The notes under the pieces were generated by a model, which worked only from the letters and a program-made list of their open reading frames with translations, was not told the DNA's origin and made no database searches. The position numbers and the translations under genes were made by a program. This document shows, piece after piece, positions 26,630 through 35,898 of a stretch of 64,000 nucleotides of DNA (positions within the stretch are counted from its first letter, which is position 1; each line of letters begins with the position of its first letter). The DNA comes from CBDDFS01 sp965227255 (GTDB taxonomy: Bacteria; Bacteroidota; Bacteroidia; Flavobacteriales_E; Vicingaceae): positions 1,426,001-1,490,000 of the forward strand of contig CBDDFS010000002.1 in the NCBI GenBank assembly GCA_965227255.1, written 5' to 3'.

Positions 26630-28477
26630 TTATTTTCCTTTTGTATCCTCGTCTTCGGCTTCAGGGAAAGGATAAATGTTGTTTTTGCTGCTCACATCTG
26701 CCAGTCTCAGTGTAGGATCTATTTGGATTCTTACAATGTCCTTTTCCTTGAAAGGGACAATAAGTTGATAGGTGGGATGGGTCCATGGCCAGGTCTCTTG
26801 AACCTCAAATGCGAATTCAAGATCATTCTTTTTACTTTCAAGCATCATTCGCAGTGGAATGTTGTATTGATGAATACTTCCATCTTTTAATTCAACTTCA
26901 AGGTCAACCGGCATTGGGAATTCTCCATTTCTTTCGAGATTAATGATGGTCTCCTTCTTAGACTTTTCAACTCCTGTGATACCATATTCAACCACTTTTG
27001 AAGTATGTAAAAAGTAGTTGAAATACCAATCCAGCTCTATTCCACTTTCCTTTTCAGCGATTCTTTTGAAATCTGTAGGTGTTGGGTGTTTAAATTTCCA
27101 GGTATTGTAATATCTCTTCATTGTCCTCTCAAATTTTTCCGAACCGATCACATATTGTAATTGGTTGAGAAATACGCAGCCCATCGAGTATGCGGCAACA
27201 CCGTATGCTTGATTTGTCCTATAGTGATCTGAGTGTAATGAAATGGCCTCATAATTACCCGAAGCAAGCAATTTGTAATAGGATTTATAACTGCCAAGAT
27301 GAGGATATTTAGCGTTTTTATTGAATAGAGAATCCTTTACAAGGTGGTTGTAATAAGTATTATAGCCTTCATCAAGCCATGGATAATTTCCTTCATCATT
27401 GGCCAAAACACCCTGAAACCAGCTGTGGATTGATTCATGAACCATTACCGAAACCAGTCCTCCGAATGAACCATTACCCATGATCAATGTGGCCATTGGA
27501 TATTCCATTCCACCATCACCGCCTTGGATAATATTGTAAACAGGATAAGGATATTCCCCTACCATGTCATTCATTAATTCAAATGTCCGAACGGCATAAG
27601 GAACCATGTTTTCCCAATTTTCAAGGATGCTGGTATCATTCTGATAGAAAAAATGAAGTATGGTCCCATTGTTAACATTTGCTGTGGTATGGATATAATC
27701 GGGATCCGCAGCCCATACGAAGTCGTGAACATTGTCAGCCTTAAACTTCCAGGTCAGCTTATCTGAATCACTAAAATTTTCTTTTTTACCATATCCTTTT
27801 CCTATGTCGTGGTGATTCGTGAGCTCACCAGTCCCGGCCAGCAGATAGGTTGAATCAATTGTGATATTGACTTCAAAATTACCCCAAACGCCATGGAACT
27901 CCCGGGCTACATAAGGAATGGCGTGCCAGCCTTCTACGTCATATTCTGCAATTTTAGGATACCATTGTGACATAGAATAGTCGATGCCTTCGATATTATT
28001 TCGTCCGCTTCTTCGAATTTGAACGGGAACCTGACTGTTGAATTTCATGGTGAAAACGGTGGTTTCGCCAGGAAGAATGGGCTTGTCCAATTGAACGATC
28101 AGGATCGTCCCATCAGTTTTGTGCTTTAAAGGAACGCCATCTCTGAGAAGCGAATCAATTCGATGATAACCGATTTCATCTTCATTTAGTTTCTCAATCC
28201 TGTCCTGAACTCTTCTATCGGGATCAGCAATAGTTCTAGATCTAACATCCATCATACTTCCCGGCTGAAAAGCATTGAAGTAGAGGTGATAGTAAAAACT
28301 TGTGAGTGTATCAGGTGAGTTGTTGGTGTAAGTAGCTTTTTGGTAACCTGTGAATCGATGATTCTCTGTATTCATGTCAATATCCATTACATAGTCGGCG
28401 TTCTGCTGCCAATAACAGTTCTGGGAATAAAGGAATGAAGAGAATGTAAGAATTAGGAGGGAGAGAAGGTATTTCAT
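26630..28477 (-). CDS. M1-family zinc metallopeptidase
   Basis: A 615-residue exported aminopeptidase-like enzyme with signal peptide ending LYSQN. The zinc site is HESIH followed 18 residues later by the Glu in WLDEGYNTY, the HExxH-x18-E pattern of gluzincins. The substrate-binding exopeptidase motif is GDGGMEYPMATLI (normally GxMEN in classical M1, here GMEYP). The N-terminal saddle domain precedes it (about 25-240). The protein lacks a sorting domain, so it probably acts in the periplasm on short peptides. Confidence 0.92.
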   Translation of the reverse strand: MKYLLSLLILTFSSFLYSQNCYWQQNADYVMDIDMNTENHRFTGYQKATYTNNSPDTLTSFYYHLYFNAFQPGSMMDVRSRTIADPDRRVQDRIEKLNEDEIGYHRIDSLLRDGVPLKHKTDGTILIVQLDKPILPGETTVFTMKFNSQVPVQIRRSGRNNIEGIDYSMSQWYPKIAEYDVEGWHAIPYVAREFHGVWGNFEVNITIDSTYLLAGTGELTNHHDIGKGYGKKENFSDSDKLTWKFKADNVHDFVWAADPDYIHTTANVNNGTILHFFYQNDTSILENWENMVPYAVRTFELMNDMVGEYPYPVYNIIQGGDGGMEYPMATLIMGNGSFGGLVSVMVHESIHSWFQGVLANDEGNYPWLDEGYNTYYNHLVKDSLFNKNAKYPHLGSYKSYYKLLASGNYEAISLHSDHYRTNQAYGVAAYSMGCVFLNQLQYVIGSEKFERTMKRYYNTWKFKHPTPTDFKRIAEKESGIELDWYFNYFLHTSKVVEYGITGVEKSKKETIINLERNGEFPMPVDLEVELKDGSIHQYNIPLRMMLESKKNDLEFAFEVQETWPWTHPTYQLIVPFKEKDIVRIQIDPTLRLADVSSKNNIYPFPEAEDEDTKGK

Positions 28478-28521
28478 GTTGATTGGTATTGAAATGCGAT
28501 ATTAGGAATTTTATACTTACT

Positions 28522-28553
28522 GGTTATTTGGTGATGTGGTTATTCGGTTATTC
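28522..28553. repeat. 8-bp tandem repeat, GGTTATTC type
   Basis: Four 8-base units (GGTTATTT, GGTGATGT, then GGTTATTC twice) lie upstream of the M1 peptidase gene, 31 bases before a second octamer array. Confidence 0.8.
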
Positions 28554-28584
28554 GAAAGTCAGCAGTAGTCGGCCGACAGACTAG

Positions 28585-28640
28585 AATTAACCATTTGACC
28601 AATTAACCACTTAACCAATTAACAAATTAACCAATTGAGA
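28585..28640. repeat. 8-bp tandem repeat, AATTAACC type
   Basis: Seven 8-base units of AATTAACC and variants (ATTTGACC, ACTTAACC, AATTAACA) fill 56 bases between the M1 peptidase start and the end of the next gene. The unit differs from the neighbouring GGTTATTC array, but the period is the same. Confidence 0.88.
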
Positions 28641-28653
28641 AAGTCACAACCCA

Positions 28654-29157
28654 TTATTCCTGCTGAAGCCAATGGAATGCATCATCTTTCCAGTAGACGA
28701 AACCTCCACCGCAAGCCTCGGCGGCATGCATAAACAGGGCATTGTATTTTAAATAGACTTTTTCATTTTCAGGCACGTCCTTAAATTCTCTTCGGTCTTC
28801 GGTGTAATTCGACCACAGAACATCACCTTTTTCTACTTTTTCAAAAATTCCGGCCCAACTATAATCATCCATACCGAATGGATCGTTTTCCTTTCCAAGA
28901 AATTGAATTGATCTTTCTGAACCTTCATTGATGAACACAATCTTTACCTTGTCTTCTCCATCCAATACGCAAAATACGTAGTCATCAATTCCATCACCAA
29001 AAAAGTCCCCTTTAAGATATCGTGGATTTTCTTCGGGATAAAGGCTCAGATCTTGCAACAATTCCAGGTGTGAGTATTCCTTTTCCCATTTCTCGATGAA
29101 ATCAGAATTGTTCAACAGACTTAGCAGCATTAAGCTTATTTCAATGATCAGAATCAC
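28654..29157 (-). CDS. Small protein with FG-GAP-like motif, unknown
   Basis: The 167-residue protein opens with a short hydrophobic stretch (MILIIEISLMLLSLL), which may be a weak signal peptide. It then has YLKGDFFGDGIDDYVFCVLDG, an Asp/Gly loop like a single FG-GAP motif, and ends with AAEACGGGFVYWKDDAFHWLQ. Such single-domain proteins are common in Bacteroidota with no assigned role. It is the last gene of a tight minus-strand cluster beginning at 31816. Confidence 0.7.
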   Translation of the reverse strand: MILIIEISLMLLSLLNNSDFIEKWEKEYSHLELLQDLSLYPEENPRYLKGDFFGDGIDDYVFCVLDGEDKVKIVFINEGSERSIQFLGKENDPFGMDDYSWAGIFEKVEKGDVLWSNYTEDRREFKDVPENEKVYLKYNALFMHAAEACGGGFVYWKDDAFHWLQQE

Positions 29158-29185
29158 TATTCAAATTTGAACTTCGAATTTAAGT

Positions 29186-29614
29186 TCAAATTCCGAGAGT
29201 TGGAAGATGCTTTACTTTGTGATAGGTCAGTGCGGCTTTTATGCACTCTTTGGTTTCTTTTACCGGAATATCTTCATTCATGCCAAAAACTATGGCACGT
29301 TTGCCCTCGAATGTTAGTTCATTTTTGAATGTACTCCGGAATGTCTCAACAAGTCTGCTTGTGCATTTGAAATAGAGCGCATACTGATCAGGTTGTTTTT
29401 CTTTCCAGTCCATGCGCAATGTACTTCCATGCTTGGTAAGATAACTGGGTTCACCCCATCGAAGATCTTCTTCTATAGTCTGTATTTCAACCAGTTCTTC
29501 CGCAACTTCAAAGACGAGCTGTCTTAACTCAAGGAGTTTGACTCTCGCATTCTCAGGGTAATTATTGAATACCTTTTCGACCTCCGGATTGCTTATTAAT
29601 ACGAAATCTTTCAT
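29186..29614 (-). CDS. DUF1801-family protein
   Basis: A 142-residue cytoplasmic protein. The segment VEIQTIEEDLRWGEPSYLTKHGSTLRM and the later YALYFKCTSRLVETFR match the DUF1801 (YdhG-like) fold, a small alpha/beta domain of unknown function. No signal peptide. It stands 28 bases before the next gene and 12 bases after the preceding one, within a probable operon. Confidence 0.82.
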   Translation of the reverse strand: MKDFVLISNPEVEKVFNNYPENARVKLLELRQLVFEVAEELVEIQTIEEDLRWGEPSYLTKHGSTLRMDWKEKQPDQYALYFKCTSRLVETFRSTFKNELTFEGKRAIVFGMNEDIPVKETKECIKAALTYHKVKHLPTLGI

Positions 29615-29626
29615 AATACTTTGAGA

Positions 29627-30205
29627 TCAACTCATCCAGGTGTTTATGGCATACAAGAATTTCCACCCTTCATCAAGCTTTCGATAGATATAGAATCCTC
29701 CATAGGCACATGTATTTCCACAATAATATGTCCTTCTCACAATGACATAGTTCTTGTCTTTAGAAAAAAGTGGAATGGAATAATAATATCGATTTGCTCG
29801 CCTCTGATCTTTATTGGTGATCAGCGCCGACTTTGAAAATTTGCCATGCCATAATGTATCCTTGATACTTTTCCATTGTTCTAATATGAAATCACGATCT
29901 ACCAAATGAAATATGGTATCAGCCCCGCTTTGATAGATGTATTTGTGGTCAATTACGAAAAACTTATATTCTTTGATCTTGGCCGTATCTGCAAAAAAAT
30001 GACTTGAATCCCAACTTAGGATTTTATGATAAATCTGCTTTTTTTTAAATCTGGGCTCTTCTGATGGTTTTGGAGAATTCGCCGTCAACCAGTTCAAAAA
30101 GCCATAGATTTCTTCATCACTGACCACATTACTGTATGTCTGTGCTTGTATGAAAGAAGATAAGAAGCACAAAAAAAAAGCTGTTATCTTAAGAATTCGA
30201 TTCAT
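29627..30205 (-). CDS. Exported protein of unknown function
   Basis: From ATG 30205 (192 residues) the signal peptide is MNRILKITAFFLCFLSSFIQAQ. The mature part is rich in Lys, Tyr and Trp, with VVRRTYYCGNTCAYGGFYIYRK near the end containing two Cys that could pair. The longer frame to 30217 adds only four codons. It overlaps the upstream gene's stop by four bases (30202-30205). No family recognised. Confidence 0.75.
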   Translation of the reverse strand: MNRILKITAFFLCFLSSFIQAQTYSNVVSDEEIYGFLNWLTANSPKPSEEPRFKKKQIYHKILSWDSSHFFADTAKIKEYKFFVIDHKYIYQSGADTIFHLVDRDFILEQWKSIKDTLWHGKFSKSALITNKDQRRANRYYYSIPLFSKDKNYVIVRRTYYCGNTCAYGGFYIYRKLDEGWKFLYAINTWMS

Positions 30206-31029
30206 CTCCAAAAGCAAAAATCAAATCCATGCCCATGGTGCATGACGCTTTCTTCGAAAACGCTTTGATCGATATCAGAAAATGGAAATTCAGCTTCGTA
30301 CTCATTTCCCGGGGGATATGTTCCTCCACTTGCGGTTTCAAAAACGTTGCCACTGCCAATATGCACAATACAAAGGCTTTCTTCTCCAATCTGAAATCGC
30401 CTGACAGAATTAATGAAAAGGAAATCCTCAAATTCTGTAGCCAGATTCTTCTCGTAATCAAAGTTTGAATAATAATTCAAAAAATTAGAAGCAATTGAGG
30501 TAGAGTCATAAAGGGGATTAACCCGGTATTCATGCTTTTCAAAAACGATACCGATGTCATTTTTTATAGTATCGAAAACCAGCGATGCATGACTACAGGT
30601 TTTCCGATAATCACAGAAAAAGATGGATTCTGGTTGTGCCTGGATGAAACCTTCCTGAGATTTAGCCAGGATCATTGCTCGATCAAATGATTTAGTGATT
30701 ACACTCAGGTATTCACTTTGCTCAAACATATTTATGGTATCAATGACCTCAGAGTGTAAAATATTGAGTTTATCATCGTAGATATTGAAATAACTTATTC
30801 CCAACCAGGCAGCTTTTAATTCAAGGACTGGCTTTCCTTTCTCTCTGTATTCTGTTCTTCTAAGATGCGTTTCAAAAACACACAATCGTCCTTCTGATAT
30901 TCCCAATGGGAAAATCCGGTTTTGTGATGCCCCCAAACATGCTTCGATTTCTCCTGACTGAAGAATAAAAGAAAGAGTCAGGGACACCATAATAAGAAAA
31001 GGTGATATCTGTATTTTCACTCTACCCAT
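30202..31029 (-). CDS. Exported protein of unknown function
   Basis: A 275-residue protein with an N-terminal hydrophobic segment (about 8-24, SPFLIMVSLTLSFILQ), likely a signal peptide. The body has many acidic and aromatic residues and ends HHGHGFDFCFWR. It overlaps the upstream gene by 13 bases and the downstream gene by four, showing tight coupling. No motif I can name. Confidence 0.72.
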   Translation of the reverse strand: MGRVKIQISPFLIMVSLTLSFILQSGEIEACLGASQNRIFPLGISEGRLCVFETHLRRTEYREKGKPVLELKAAWLGISYFNIYDDKLNILHSEVIDTINMFEQSEYLSVITKSFDRAMILAKSQEGFIQAQPESIFFCDYRKTCSHASLVFDTIKNDIGIVFEKHEYRVNPLYDSTSIASNFLNYYSNFDYEKNLATEFEDFLFINSVRRFQIGEESLCIVHIGSGNVFETASGGTYPPGNEYEAEFPFSDIDQSVFEESVMHHGHGFDFCFWR

Positions 31030-31490
31030 TTGAATCTTAAATCATATTCGAAATAAAAATCTTCGACCAAACCATCAGGTCGTTCTTTGGTCTTCATGAT
31101 ATTGGCGTTTCCCTTATGTTTTTTTAGACCAAAGTTCATGTCTGACTCCGGGAAGTATCTGCTTCCTACACTTTTGTTAAAGGAATTTATGGGTGACTTT
31201 TCGTCGAATTGTTCAAACAATTGAACCACAACATAGTAGTTCTTGCTGGATGAAATGTTACTTTCAAGTAACTCCATTTTTACAAAATATTTTCTATCAC
31301 CGGCTTGTCCAAACTCAACCATATCTGACACTTCGTCGAATTGAATAATGACAGGATTCGCATCCGCGATTACAGTGTCTTTCTCAACGGCTACTTTGTA
31401 AAGTCTGATGTGGGCTTCGACCGTTTTTTGACTAAACAGATTCATAGTCGTAATGACAGAAAAAAGGAAGAGGAAAATCGTCTTATTCAT
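31017..31490 (-). CDS. Exported protein of unknown function
   Basis: A 157-residue protein with signal peptide MNKTIFLFLFSVITTMNLFSQ and a beta-rich mature domain (VEAHIRLYKVAVEKDTVIADANP, then KYFVKMELLES). It starts within the last codons of the TfoX-N gene (four-base overlap) and overlaps the next gene by 13 bases. No family recognised. Confidence 0.75.
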   Translation of the reverse strand: MNKTIFLFLFSVITTMNLFSQKTVEAHIRLYKVAVEKDTVIADANPVIIQFDEVSDMVEFGQAGDRKYFVKMELLESNISSSKNYYVVVQLFEQFDEKSPINSFNKSVGSRYFPESDMNFGLKKHKGNANIMKTKERPDGLVEDFYFEYDLRFKWVE

Positions 31491-31816
31491 TTCTTTGAAT
31501 TAATAACGATAGATTTCCTGGCGTAGTCTAAGAGTTGGTCTTCATCATTGAGAATCGAATCGGGGATGGAATAGTAAGGCATCCTACTGTGCTGAATACC
31601 ACCTTTCGATACGAGATCAGATTTTAATTCATCATCAACCTTTAAGAATGAAATTCCTTTGGAATCAATAAGTCCAAACATTTTGTTTTCACTGAACAAA
31701 CCATGGCCTCCGAACATTTTTTTGCTTGTAAAACCTTCTATCGAAGAAAGTTTCTCAACAAGGATTTCTGCTGCTTTGATTGATTCCTCCTTCATTTTGT
31801 CTCCTTTGATACCCAT
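31487..31816 (-). CDS. TfoX N-terminal-domain protein
   Basis: A 109-residue cytoplasmic protein. The motif KKMFGGHGLFSENKMFGLIDSK is the TfoX/Sxy N-terminal domain signature. Full-length TfoX activates competence genes in some gammaproteobacteria, but stand-alone N-domains are widespread and of unknown role. ATG 31816 is used; an in-frame ATG at 31795 is an alternative. It is the first gene of the cluster running to 28654. Confidence 0.87.
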   Translation of the reverse strand: MGIKGDKMKEESIKAAEILVEKLSSIEGFTSKKMFGGHGLFSENKMFGLIDSKGISFLKVDDELKSDLVSKGGIQHSRMPYYSIPDSILNDEDQLLDYARKSIVINSKK

Positions 31817-31993
31817 AACCGATTCTATTTAAAGTCCAATATTCTGTAGTGAACTTCTAAGGTAATTAAATTGGACAAGGAGAGATGTACTTTGAATTAT
31901 GCCGGAGATATTACTGTGCTGAGATTAGCAATAAATAGATAGATCCGCGATGAAATTAGAAAAGTAATACTGATGCCAGTTTATCCCTGTTTC
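31817..31993. other. Intergenic stretch with one inverted repeat
   Basis: These 177 bases hold no gene or tandem array. A 7-base inverted repeat, GTCCAAT at 31834-31840 and ATTGGAC at 31870-31876, is separated by 29 bases. It may be chance. Confidence 0.3.
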
Positions 31994-32854
31994 TCACCAA
32001 TCGTAGGCCAGGCCAATGTTAAAGGTTGCCTGATTACCCTCTCTTTCCGAATAGATGGCGCCATAAACAGCAAGATTTAAATAAATGTGATCTCCAAGTT
32101 TTTGGATCCATTTTCCACCCGGGGAAATAAATGAAGAATTGTCCCGAAACAATCCTGTCTGAACACTATTTCTTTCGTTTCTTGTCCCTTCGACGATTGG
32201 CAATTTTATATCGGTTCGAAAAACCAAGTAACTTTTTCCTCCCCAAAAGCTTCGACCAATTTCGAGGTTACCGAATCCATTGGTGGCGTATTCACCTGAA
32301 TTAAACATAACACCGGCCTGTGCCTGCAGATAATACTTGTTCCAACCTCTTCCATATAAGATTGAAGGACTAATGATATAGGCGTCATATCCAATTTGCA
32401 AACCGGTGGGATCATCGTACATATGATTGTTGTTCTGAAATGATACCTGGGCCGTCCAGACATGTTTTCCTTCGCTGATGTTGTATCTCACAGCCAAACC
32501 CAAATTCGAAAATCCACTAAGACGACCTGATTCAAGTGTATCTTCAATGTTGGGGTCATTCTCTACGTCATTCAGTTCATCTGCACTCGAAACTACCTTG
32601 TAGGGTACGTTGAAAATCAGATTCCATTTCTTGCTTAATCCATACTCGCCATAGAATTGATAGGTCAGATCAGAGATGTCTCTCTTCAGATCAATCTTTG
32701 TATCCCCGCCATTCAGAAGTTTGCCATATCGCAGATAGGTATGAGCAAATTGAAAATAACCGTGCTTCTTATCCTTGTTCCATGGACCTGCCAATATCTC
32801 ATTTGACAGTAAAACGAGTGTCAGAAAGAAGAAATATCTGGAAATCGGTTTCAT
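31994..32854 (-). CDS. Outer-membrane beta-barrel protein
   Basis: A 286-residue protein with signal peptide ending EILAG and regularly spaced amphipathic strands (YQFYGEYGLSKKWNLIFNVPY, NLGLAVRYNISEGKHVWTAQV, YLQAQAGVMFNSGEY), ending AYDW. The strand pattern resembles channel-type transporters of the phenol-degradation MetA type. The ligand is unknown. The TATTTTG box seven bases before the ATG suggests its own promoter, although it follows the GT9 gene. Confidence 0.8.
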   Translation of the reverse strand: MKPISRYFFFLTLVLLSNEILAGPWNKDKKHGYFQFAHTYLRYGKLLNGGDTKIDLKRDISDLTYQFYGEYGLSKKWNLIFNVPYKVVSSADELNDVENDPNIEDTLESGRLSGFSNLGLAVRYNISEGKHVWTAQVSFQNNNHMYDDPTGLQIGYDAYIISPSILYGRGWNKYYLQAQAGVMFNSGEYATNGFGNLEIGRSFWGGKSYLVFRTDIKLPIVEGTRNERNSVQTGLFRDNSSFISPGGKWIQKLGDHIYLNLAVYGAIYSEREGNQATFNIGLAYDW

Positions 32855-32861
32855 TTCAAAT

Positions 32862-32868
32862 CAAAATA
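32862..32868 (-). promoter_or_regulatory. -7-like box of the barrel gene at 31994
   Basis: The minus strand reads TATTTTG, seven bases before the ATG at 32854. It is one T short of consensus, like the box before the BrkB gene. Confidence 0.35.
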
Positions 32869-32919
32869 CGGAATGGATTTTCAATGTATAAGTCGCAACA
32901 GCGACAAAAGTTCAGGAAA

Positions 32920-33897
32920 TCAAACGACTTCTTCCGGAATTTTAATATTCATGGCGCATTTGAAATGCCCTTTTGGGCACTTATTGAGGCCATGCAATCC
33001 ACATGGTCTGCAATCGAGTTCTTCCTGTATCTCCAGTATCCTGGAATCATCAGAAAGAGGCCCAAAGCCAAAGGATGGCAGGGTAGAACAAAAGATTGCA
33101 GTGGTTTTAGCATTTACCGAAGAGGCAAAATGGAGTGGGGCAGAATCGTTGACAAAATTCATTTCGGCGTTTTTCATGAGCGCAGCAGATTCCAGAAAAC
33201 TGAGTTTTCCTGCCAGGTTGACCATATTCTGCCTTCCTGATTTGTTGATCAATTCTTCGCAATTGCAAACATCATTGCCGGCTCCCAACAAACAGATAGA
33301 TATGTGTTCGGGTATTCTATCAATAAGCTCCACCCATTTTTCCTGAGGAAACTGTTTTGTAAACCACACCGATGCCGGAGCGATCACAACATAAGGTCCG
33401 TTTACAAATTCAGCTGCCCTAATTGCATTGTCTTCGGTATAATACAATCTGGGTTTGTAATTCTTTTCACCACCGAATGAATCAAGCAGTTCAAGATTTC
33501 TTTCTACTTCATGTTTCCCATTTCCAATCTCATGAGTCACCTTAACATCATATGAAAAGGAAAATGGATTCTTATCAAAACCAACCTTCGTATTTGCCCT
33601 GGATAACCAGCAGAGGAAACCGCTGCTTCCAAATCGATGTACGTTGACGATCAGATCGAATTTCTTTTTTCGAATCTTAAAAAGGATCTTGAATAGATTG
33701 AGGTATTTCTTTCTTTTTTTCTCCCAAATCAAAACCTCATTGAGATGAGGATTATTCTTCAAAAGGGAGTTGTTGCCTGACCTTACAAGGAAATCAATAT
33801 CCGCATCAGGATAAAGATCTGCCAATTTTTCGATCAACACTGTGGCCAGAACCACATCACCGATGAAGGCAGTTTGAATGATCAGGATTTTTTTCAA
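32920..33897 (-). CDS. Glycosyltransferase family 9 (heptosyltransferase-like)
   Basis: The 325-residue enzyme starts KILIIQTAFIGDVVLATVLIEKL, the GT9 N-terminal nucleotide-fold motif. It has INFVNDSAPLH-like FVNDSAPLHFAS near 255, the ADP-sugar-binding motif of heptosyltransferases, and a C-terminal Cys cluster (CRPCGLHGLNKCPKGHFKC) usual in the family. It transfers a sugar in lipopolysaccharide or related glycan assembly at the inner leaflet. It lies 11 bases after dapD. Confidence 0.9.
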   Translation of the reverse strand: MKKILIIQTAFIGDVVLATVLIEKLADLYPDADIDFLVRSGNNSLLKNNPHLNEVLIWEKKRKKYLNLFKILFKIRKKKFDLIVNVHRFGSSGFLCWLSRANTKVGFDKNPFSFSYDVKVTHEIGNGKHEVERNLELLDSFGGEKNYKPRLYYTEDNAIRAAEFVNGPYVVIAPASVWFTKQFPQEKWVELIDRIPEHISICLLGAGNDVCNCEELINKSGRQNMVNLAGKLSFLESAALMKNAEMNFVNDSAPLHFASSVNAKTTAIFCSTLPSFGFGPLSDDSRILEIQEELDCRPCGLHGLNKCPKGHFKCAMNIKIPEEVV

Positions 33898-33908
33898 TGA
33901 AATTCTTT

Positions 33909-34727
33909 TTATACAGCGACTTCGAAATCCCTCAAGGCATCATTGAGCGAAGTTTTGACATCCGTGCTCGCTTTTCTCTTACCAATGATCAATGCACAGG
34001 GAACATTGAATTCGCCGGCTTTGAATTTTTTGGTGTAAGATCCCGGAATGACAACAGATCGTGGAGGGATCTCTCCCTTCATTTCAATTGGTTCATCTCC
34101 GCTAACATCAATGATCTTTGTTGACATGGTCAATACCACATTAGCACCCAGAACGGCCTCTTCACGAACTCTCACTCCTTCAACAACAATACACCTGGAT
34201 CCAATAAAACAGTTGTCTTCGATAATGACCGGTGCGGCCTGAAGTGGTTCGAGAACACCTCCAATACCAACACCTCCGGATAAGTGAACATTTTTTCCGA
34301 TCTGTGCACATGAACCTACAGTTGCCCAGGTATCGACCATGGTGCCGGAATCGACATAAGCTCCAATATTTACATAGGATGGCATCATGATTACCCCTGA
34401 TGAAATATAAGCTCCATATCTGGCTACTGCATGAGGTACAACTCGAATTCCCAATTCCTTGTAATTGCTTTTAAGCTTCATTTTGTCGTGAAATTCCATT
34501 GGTCCGGCTTCAAGAACCTCCATTTTCTGAATTGGGAAATACAAAACGACGGCTTTCTTCACCCACTCATTCACTTTCCAGTGTTCGCCATTAGGTTCGG
34601 CCACTCGCAGAGAACCCTTATCGATCATTTCGATAACCTCGCGGATCGTGTTCTGAACATTCTCATCTTTCAATAATTCCCTGTTTTCCCAGGCTTCGTC
34701 AATGATTTTTTTCAGCTCTTCCATCAT
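33909..34727 (-). CDS. dapD: Tetrahydrodipicolinate N-succinyltransferase
   Basis: DapD catalyses the succinyl-CoA-dependent step of the lysine/diaminopimelate pathway. The 272-residue protein has the N-terminal helical domain and the left-handed beta-helix of hexapeptide repeats (GVIMMPSYVNIGAYVDSGTMVD, AQIGKNVHLSGGVGIGGVLEP). Length is as expected for the family. MM at the start allows ATG 34727 or 34724. It overlaps the end of the upstream GT4 gene by 29 bases, so it is translated within an envelope operon rather than with other dap genes. dapF is 28 kb away in the window. Confidence 0.96.
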   Translation of the reverse strand: MMEELKKIIDEAWENRELLKDENVQNTIREVIEMIDKGSLRVAEPNGEHWKVNEWVKKAVVLYFPIQKMEVLEAGPMEFHDKMKLKSNYKELGIRVVPHAVARYGAYISSGVIMMPSYVNIGAYVDSGTMVDTWATVGSCAQIGKNVHLSGGVGIGGVLEPLQAAPVIIEDNCFIGSRCIVVEGVRVREEAVLGANVVLTMSTKIIDVSGDEPIEMKGEIPPRSVVIPGSYTKKFKAGEFNVPCALIIGKRKASTDVKTSLNDALRDFEVAV

Positions 34728-35898
34728 TTAATATTTCTAAGAGAATTTGATTTGATTTCTTCCAATTGAAATTTTCGGCCACAAAACTATGACCTTTTTC
34801 CGCCATTTCCTGTCCTTTGGCATTGTTTTCAAGCAAGAAGAGTAATTGTTCAGCATATTCATCTGGATTCCTTCCAATGAAGATGGATTCACCTTCTTTG
34901 GCCCCTAGAGATTTATTGGCCAATTCAGATGTAACGCAGGGAAGTTTCATTGACATGGCCTCGAGTAATTTATTTTGCAATCCCGACCCAATCAACATGG
35001 GTGCTGAAAATACCTTTGAACTCGCATAAGAATCCCGAATGTCCTTAACAAAATCTCGAATTTCAATTCTGTCTGAAGCAAGAGATTTGACCGATGGAAC
35101 AGGATTGGCCCCCGAGATGAGTAGTGTTGTTTCCGGTCTCTTTTGCCAGATTAGCGGCATAATTTCATTTGCCAGAAAGAGGGCACTTTGCACATTGGGT
35201 GGATAAGACATATTTCCTGTAAACAACAGATCGTATTTCTTTTCAGAGTCACGCGGAGAAAAGAAATCAGTATCTATTCCATTCGGAAGAGTGGTAATTT
35301 CTTCATTCTCATAATGGAAAATCAGATCCCGGTCAGATGAAGAGATAACGGCGCAATGATCAAAATCTTTGAAAACCTGATGTTCGTATTTCTTAAGGCG
35401 TTTTGCTTCCAGTTCAAATATCCACTTTCTTACTCCCGCTGCGCTTTCACTTCTTCTTTCCATTCCTGCAGACAAAGCATCCATGTAATCGAGTGTGGTA
35501 GGTATGCTTTTGATCTTTCTGACATATTCAGCAGTTCGGATCAATTGACAAAATATATGGTCAGGTTTGTAATTATCTATTCGTGACAAGATTTGGTCCT
35601 GAATCTTTTTATGAAAGAAATAACCTACTTGTACTGGTTTTTTCGAAAAGAGAAAATATCTGATCAGATTTAGGAATATCTTGAATTTGTTCAGTTTCAG
35701 CACATCGATTGAAACACAGTATTCTTCAAGAGCTTGAATTGCACTTTCCGATACTTTCTCATCTGAAAGAGCACAAAGATGAATGTCACAGGTCCTGGAT
35801 AGTTCTACAATCTGATGATAAGCTCTGAGCTTATCTCCCTTGATGAGAGGGTAGGGGAACCTGCTTACAAGGAAGAATATTTTTTTTCTGCTGTTCAA
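34699..35898 (-). CDS. Glycosyltransferase family 4 enzyme
   Basis: A 399-residue GT-B enzyme. The N-terminus VSRFPYPLIKGDKLRAYHQIVEL resembles the sugar transferases described as TIGR03087-like. The nucleotide-sugar half includes GNMSYPPNVQSALFLANEIMP and ends with GSGLQNKLLEAMSMKLPCVTSE, the Glu-containing donor motif. It is likely involved in a polysaccharide or LPS. The four-base overlap with the previous GT4 and the 29-base overlap with dapD show a single transcript. Confidence 0.9.
   Translation of the reverse strand: MNSRKKIFFLVSRFPYPLIKGDKLRAYHQIVELSRTCDIHLCALSDEKVSESAIQALEEYCVSIDVLKLNKFKIFLNLIRYFLFSKKPVQVGYFFHKKIQDQILSRIDNYKPDHIFCQLIRTAEYVRKIKSIPTTLDYMDALSAGMERRSESAAGVRKWIFELEAKRLKKYEHQVFKDFDHCAVISSSDRDLIFHYENEEITTLPNGIDTDFFSPRDSEKKYDLLFTGNMSYPPNVQSALFLANEIMPLIWQKRPETTLLISGANPVPSVKSLASDRIEIRDFVKDIRDSYASSKVFSAPMLIGSGLQNKLLEAMSMKLPCVTSELANKSLGAKEGESIFIGRNPDEYAEQLLFLLENNAKGQEMAEKGHSFVAENFNWKKSNQILLEILNDGRAEKNH

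Noticed and set aside
32698..33240. A 180-codon plus-strand frame opposite the barrel and GT9 genes
   Set aside because: It crosses the ends of two genes with clear signal peptide and GT9 motifs. Its own translation shows no motif, so it is an antisense shadow.
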